Assembly: GCA_963575745.1 (NCBI GenBank)
Contig: CAUYUJ010011558.1
Span: forward strand, 527,780-591,779
Origin: Prorocentrum cordatum
Taxonomy: Eukaryota > Sar > Dinophyceae > Prorocentrales > Prorocentraceae
Reading direction: 5' to 3'
DNA length: 64,000 bases
This document shows, in pieces, positions 63,348-64,000 of this stretch (positions within the stretch are counted from its first letter, which is position 1; each line of letters begins with the position of its first letter). The position numbers were made by a program, and so were the translations under genes. Under the pieces are notes generated by a model that did no database searches, was not told the origin of the DNA, and worked only from the letters and a program-made list of their open reading frames with translations.

Positions 63348-63763
63348 TTCGGATTGTTCGAAATCATTGGTCTCAGAGCGCTTTCCCTTTAAGGGTTGTG
63401 TTTTAGTTTTGTTTCGTCCCCTCTGCGGGGGTCGAGGAGCATCCAGCCCCTTTTGGCGTCGTGTTGCGGCCCAACTGGGTTGCCTCGCTCTGCCATCAGC
63501 GTGGAGCGTACGCAGCAGGCTGAGATGTTTTTCCCCCCGCCCCCCCCCAATGTGGGCGGGGCGGGGGGGCGCCGCTGTTTCCACGGCACTGCGGGACTGG
63601 CAGCCGTTCGGCGTGAGTCCCCCCGCAGTTGCCGTGACGTCAGCGGCGGGGCAGGGCTGGTGGCGTAAGTGGCATGTGGCGCCACCCAGCCCAGCCCCTC
63701 CTCTGGGGGGAGGCGCCGTCCCCCCAGAGAGTACGGCTTGGCAGTTGTTGATGTTAAAAAAAA
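63348..63763 (+). other. LINE 3' untranslated region
   Basis: GC-rich, with hairpin-prone runs (CCGCCCCCCCCCAATGTGGG then CGGGGCGG near 63540, and CCTCTGGGGGGAGG...CCCCCCAGAG near 63695). It ends in an eight-A run, the expected relic of a primed 3' end. Confidence 0.65.
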
Positions 63764-64000
63764 TCCCCTTCCTCCCCCCCTCCCACTTCCTCCTTCTCCC
63801 CCTCCTCCTCTTCGTCCTCCTCCCCCTCCTCCTCCTCCTCCTCCTCCTGCTTCTCCTCCTCCTCCTCCTCCTCTCCTCCTCCTCCCTCCTCCTCCTCCTT
63901 CCTTCTCCTCCCCCTCCTCCTTCCCACCTCTCTCCTCCTCCTCCTCCTCCCCTCCTCCTCCTCCCCCCCCCTCCTCCTCCTCCCTCCTCGCCCTCCTCCT
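63764..64000. repeat. (TCC)n tract to the window edge
   Basis: CTC/CCTCCTT triplets with C-run interruptions. It is the same strand orientation as the tract that ends at 57176. Confidence 0.93.

Larger units (their letters stand above)
57178..63763 (+). mobile_element. Near-full-length LINE retrotransposon
   Basis: After a short 5' leader (57178-57271) come ORF1, then ORF2 in the +1 register, and a 3' region (63348-63763) ending GTTAAAAAAAAT just before another (TCC)n tract. It has no terminal repeats. The endonuclease-RT-RNase H order and the oligo-A end define a target-primed (non-LTR) retrotransposon. One nonsense codon in ORF2 makes this copy probably inactive. Overall decay is low compared with the copy at 13.8-19.1 kb. 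Confidence 0.88.

Noticed and set aside
57178-63763. LTR retrotransposon interpretation
   Set aside because: No long terminal repeats, protease or integrase are visible. The endonuclease-RT-RNase H order and the oligo-A end fit a non-LTR element.

Overview
The window looks like nuclear DNA of a dinoflagellate. I infer this from several things seen together: GC-rich sequence almost free of long genuine genes, very many microsatellites and minisatellites, a large endonuclease/reverse-transcriptase/RNase H retroelement of the LINE type common in dinoflagellates, a decayed second copy of that element type with a degenerate match to the dinoflagellate spliced leader at its 5' side, and only short, isolated exon-like islands. 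I cannot name the genus from sequence alone. Most long open frames here are read-throughs of trinucleotide repeats (poly-Arg, Glu, Ser, Leu or Pro) and are not genes.

Layout. 1-6.5 kb: microsatellites, short tandem repeats, and one copy each of two terminal-inverted-repeat (TIR) element families, A and B. 6.5-13.2 kb: second family-A copy, a low-confidence reverse-strand RT scrap, a candidate three-exon gene fragment with canonical GT-AG introns (8.77-9.38 kb), a block of degenerate GGCCTCTTGGGG repeats and a second family-B copy. 13.2-19.6 kb: a foldback element (family C), then a decayed LINE of about 5.3 kb with recognisable ORF1, endonuclease, RT-downstream and RNase H pieces. 19.8-21.3 kb: an 89-bp minisatellite abutting an EF-hand-like exon on the minus strand; this whole unit recurs at 46.0-47.8 kb. 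22.1-23.2 kb: dispersed repeats next to an exon that I recognise as DNA polymerase epsilon catalytic subunit. 23.4-45 kb: microsatellites, a GATC-rich foldback, the second family-C copy, a 343-bp tandem repeat, a ~155-bp satellite, a ~42-bp minisatellite seen twice, an 870-bp tandem duplication and several dispersed repeats.

45-55.4 kb: second minisatellite/EF-hand unit, a ~100-bp tandem repeat, a decayed tyrosine recombinase on the minus strand (50.9-52.2 kb), the third family-B and third family-A copies, and unrecognised coding-like scraps. 55.5-64 kb: long TCC tracts on both sides of a nearly intact LINE (57.2-63.76 kb). It has ORF1 (RanBP2-like zinc finger plus coiled coil) and ORF2 (endonuclease, RT with YIDD, RNase H, C-terminal zinc-like knuckles). 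ORF2 carries one in-frame TAA in RT motif A.

The recognisable genes are mostly those of mobile elements, so the window reads as a repeat-dominated stretch with a few host exons embedded. No rRNA, tRNA, CRISPR array or bacterial-style operon was recognised.
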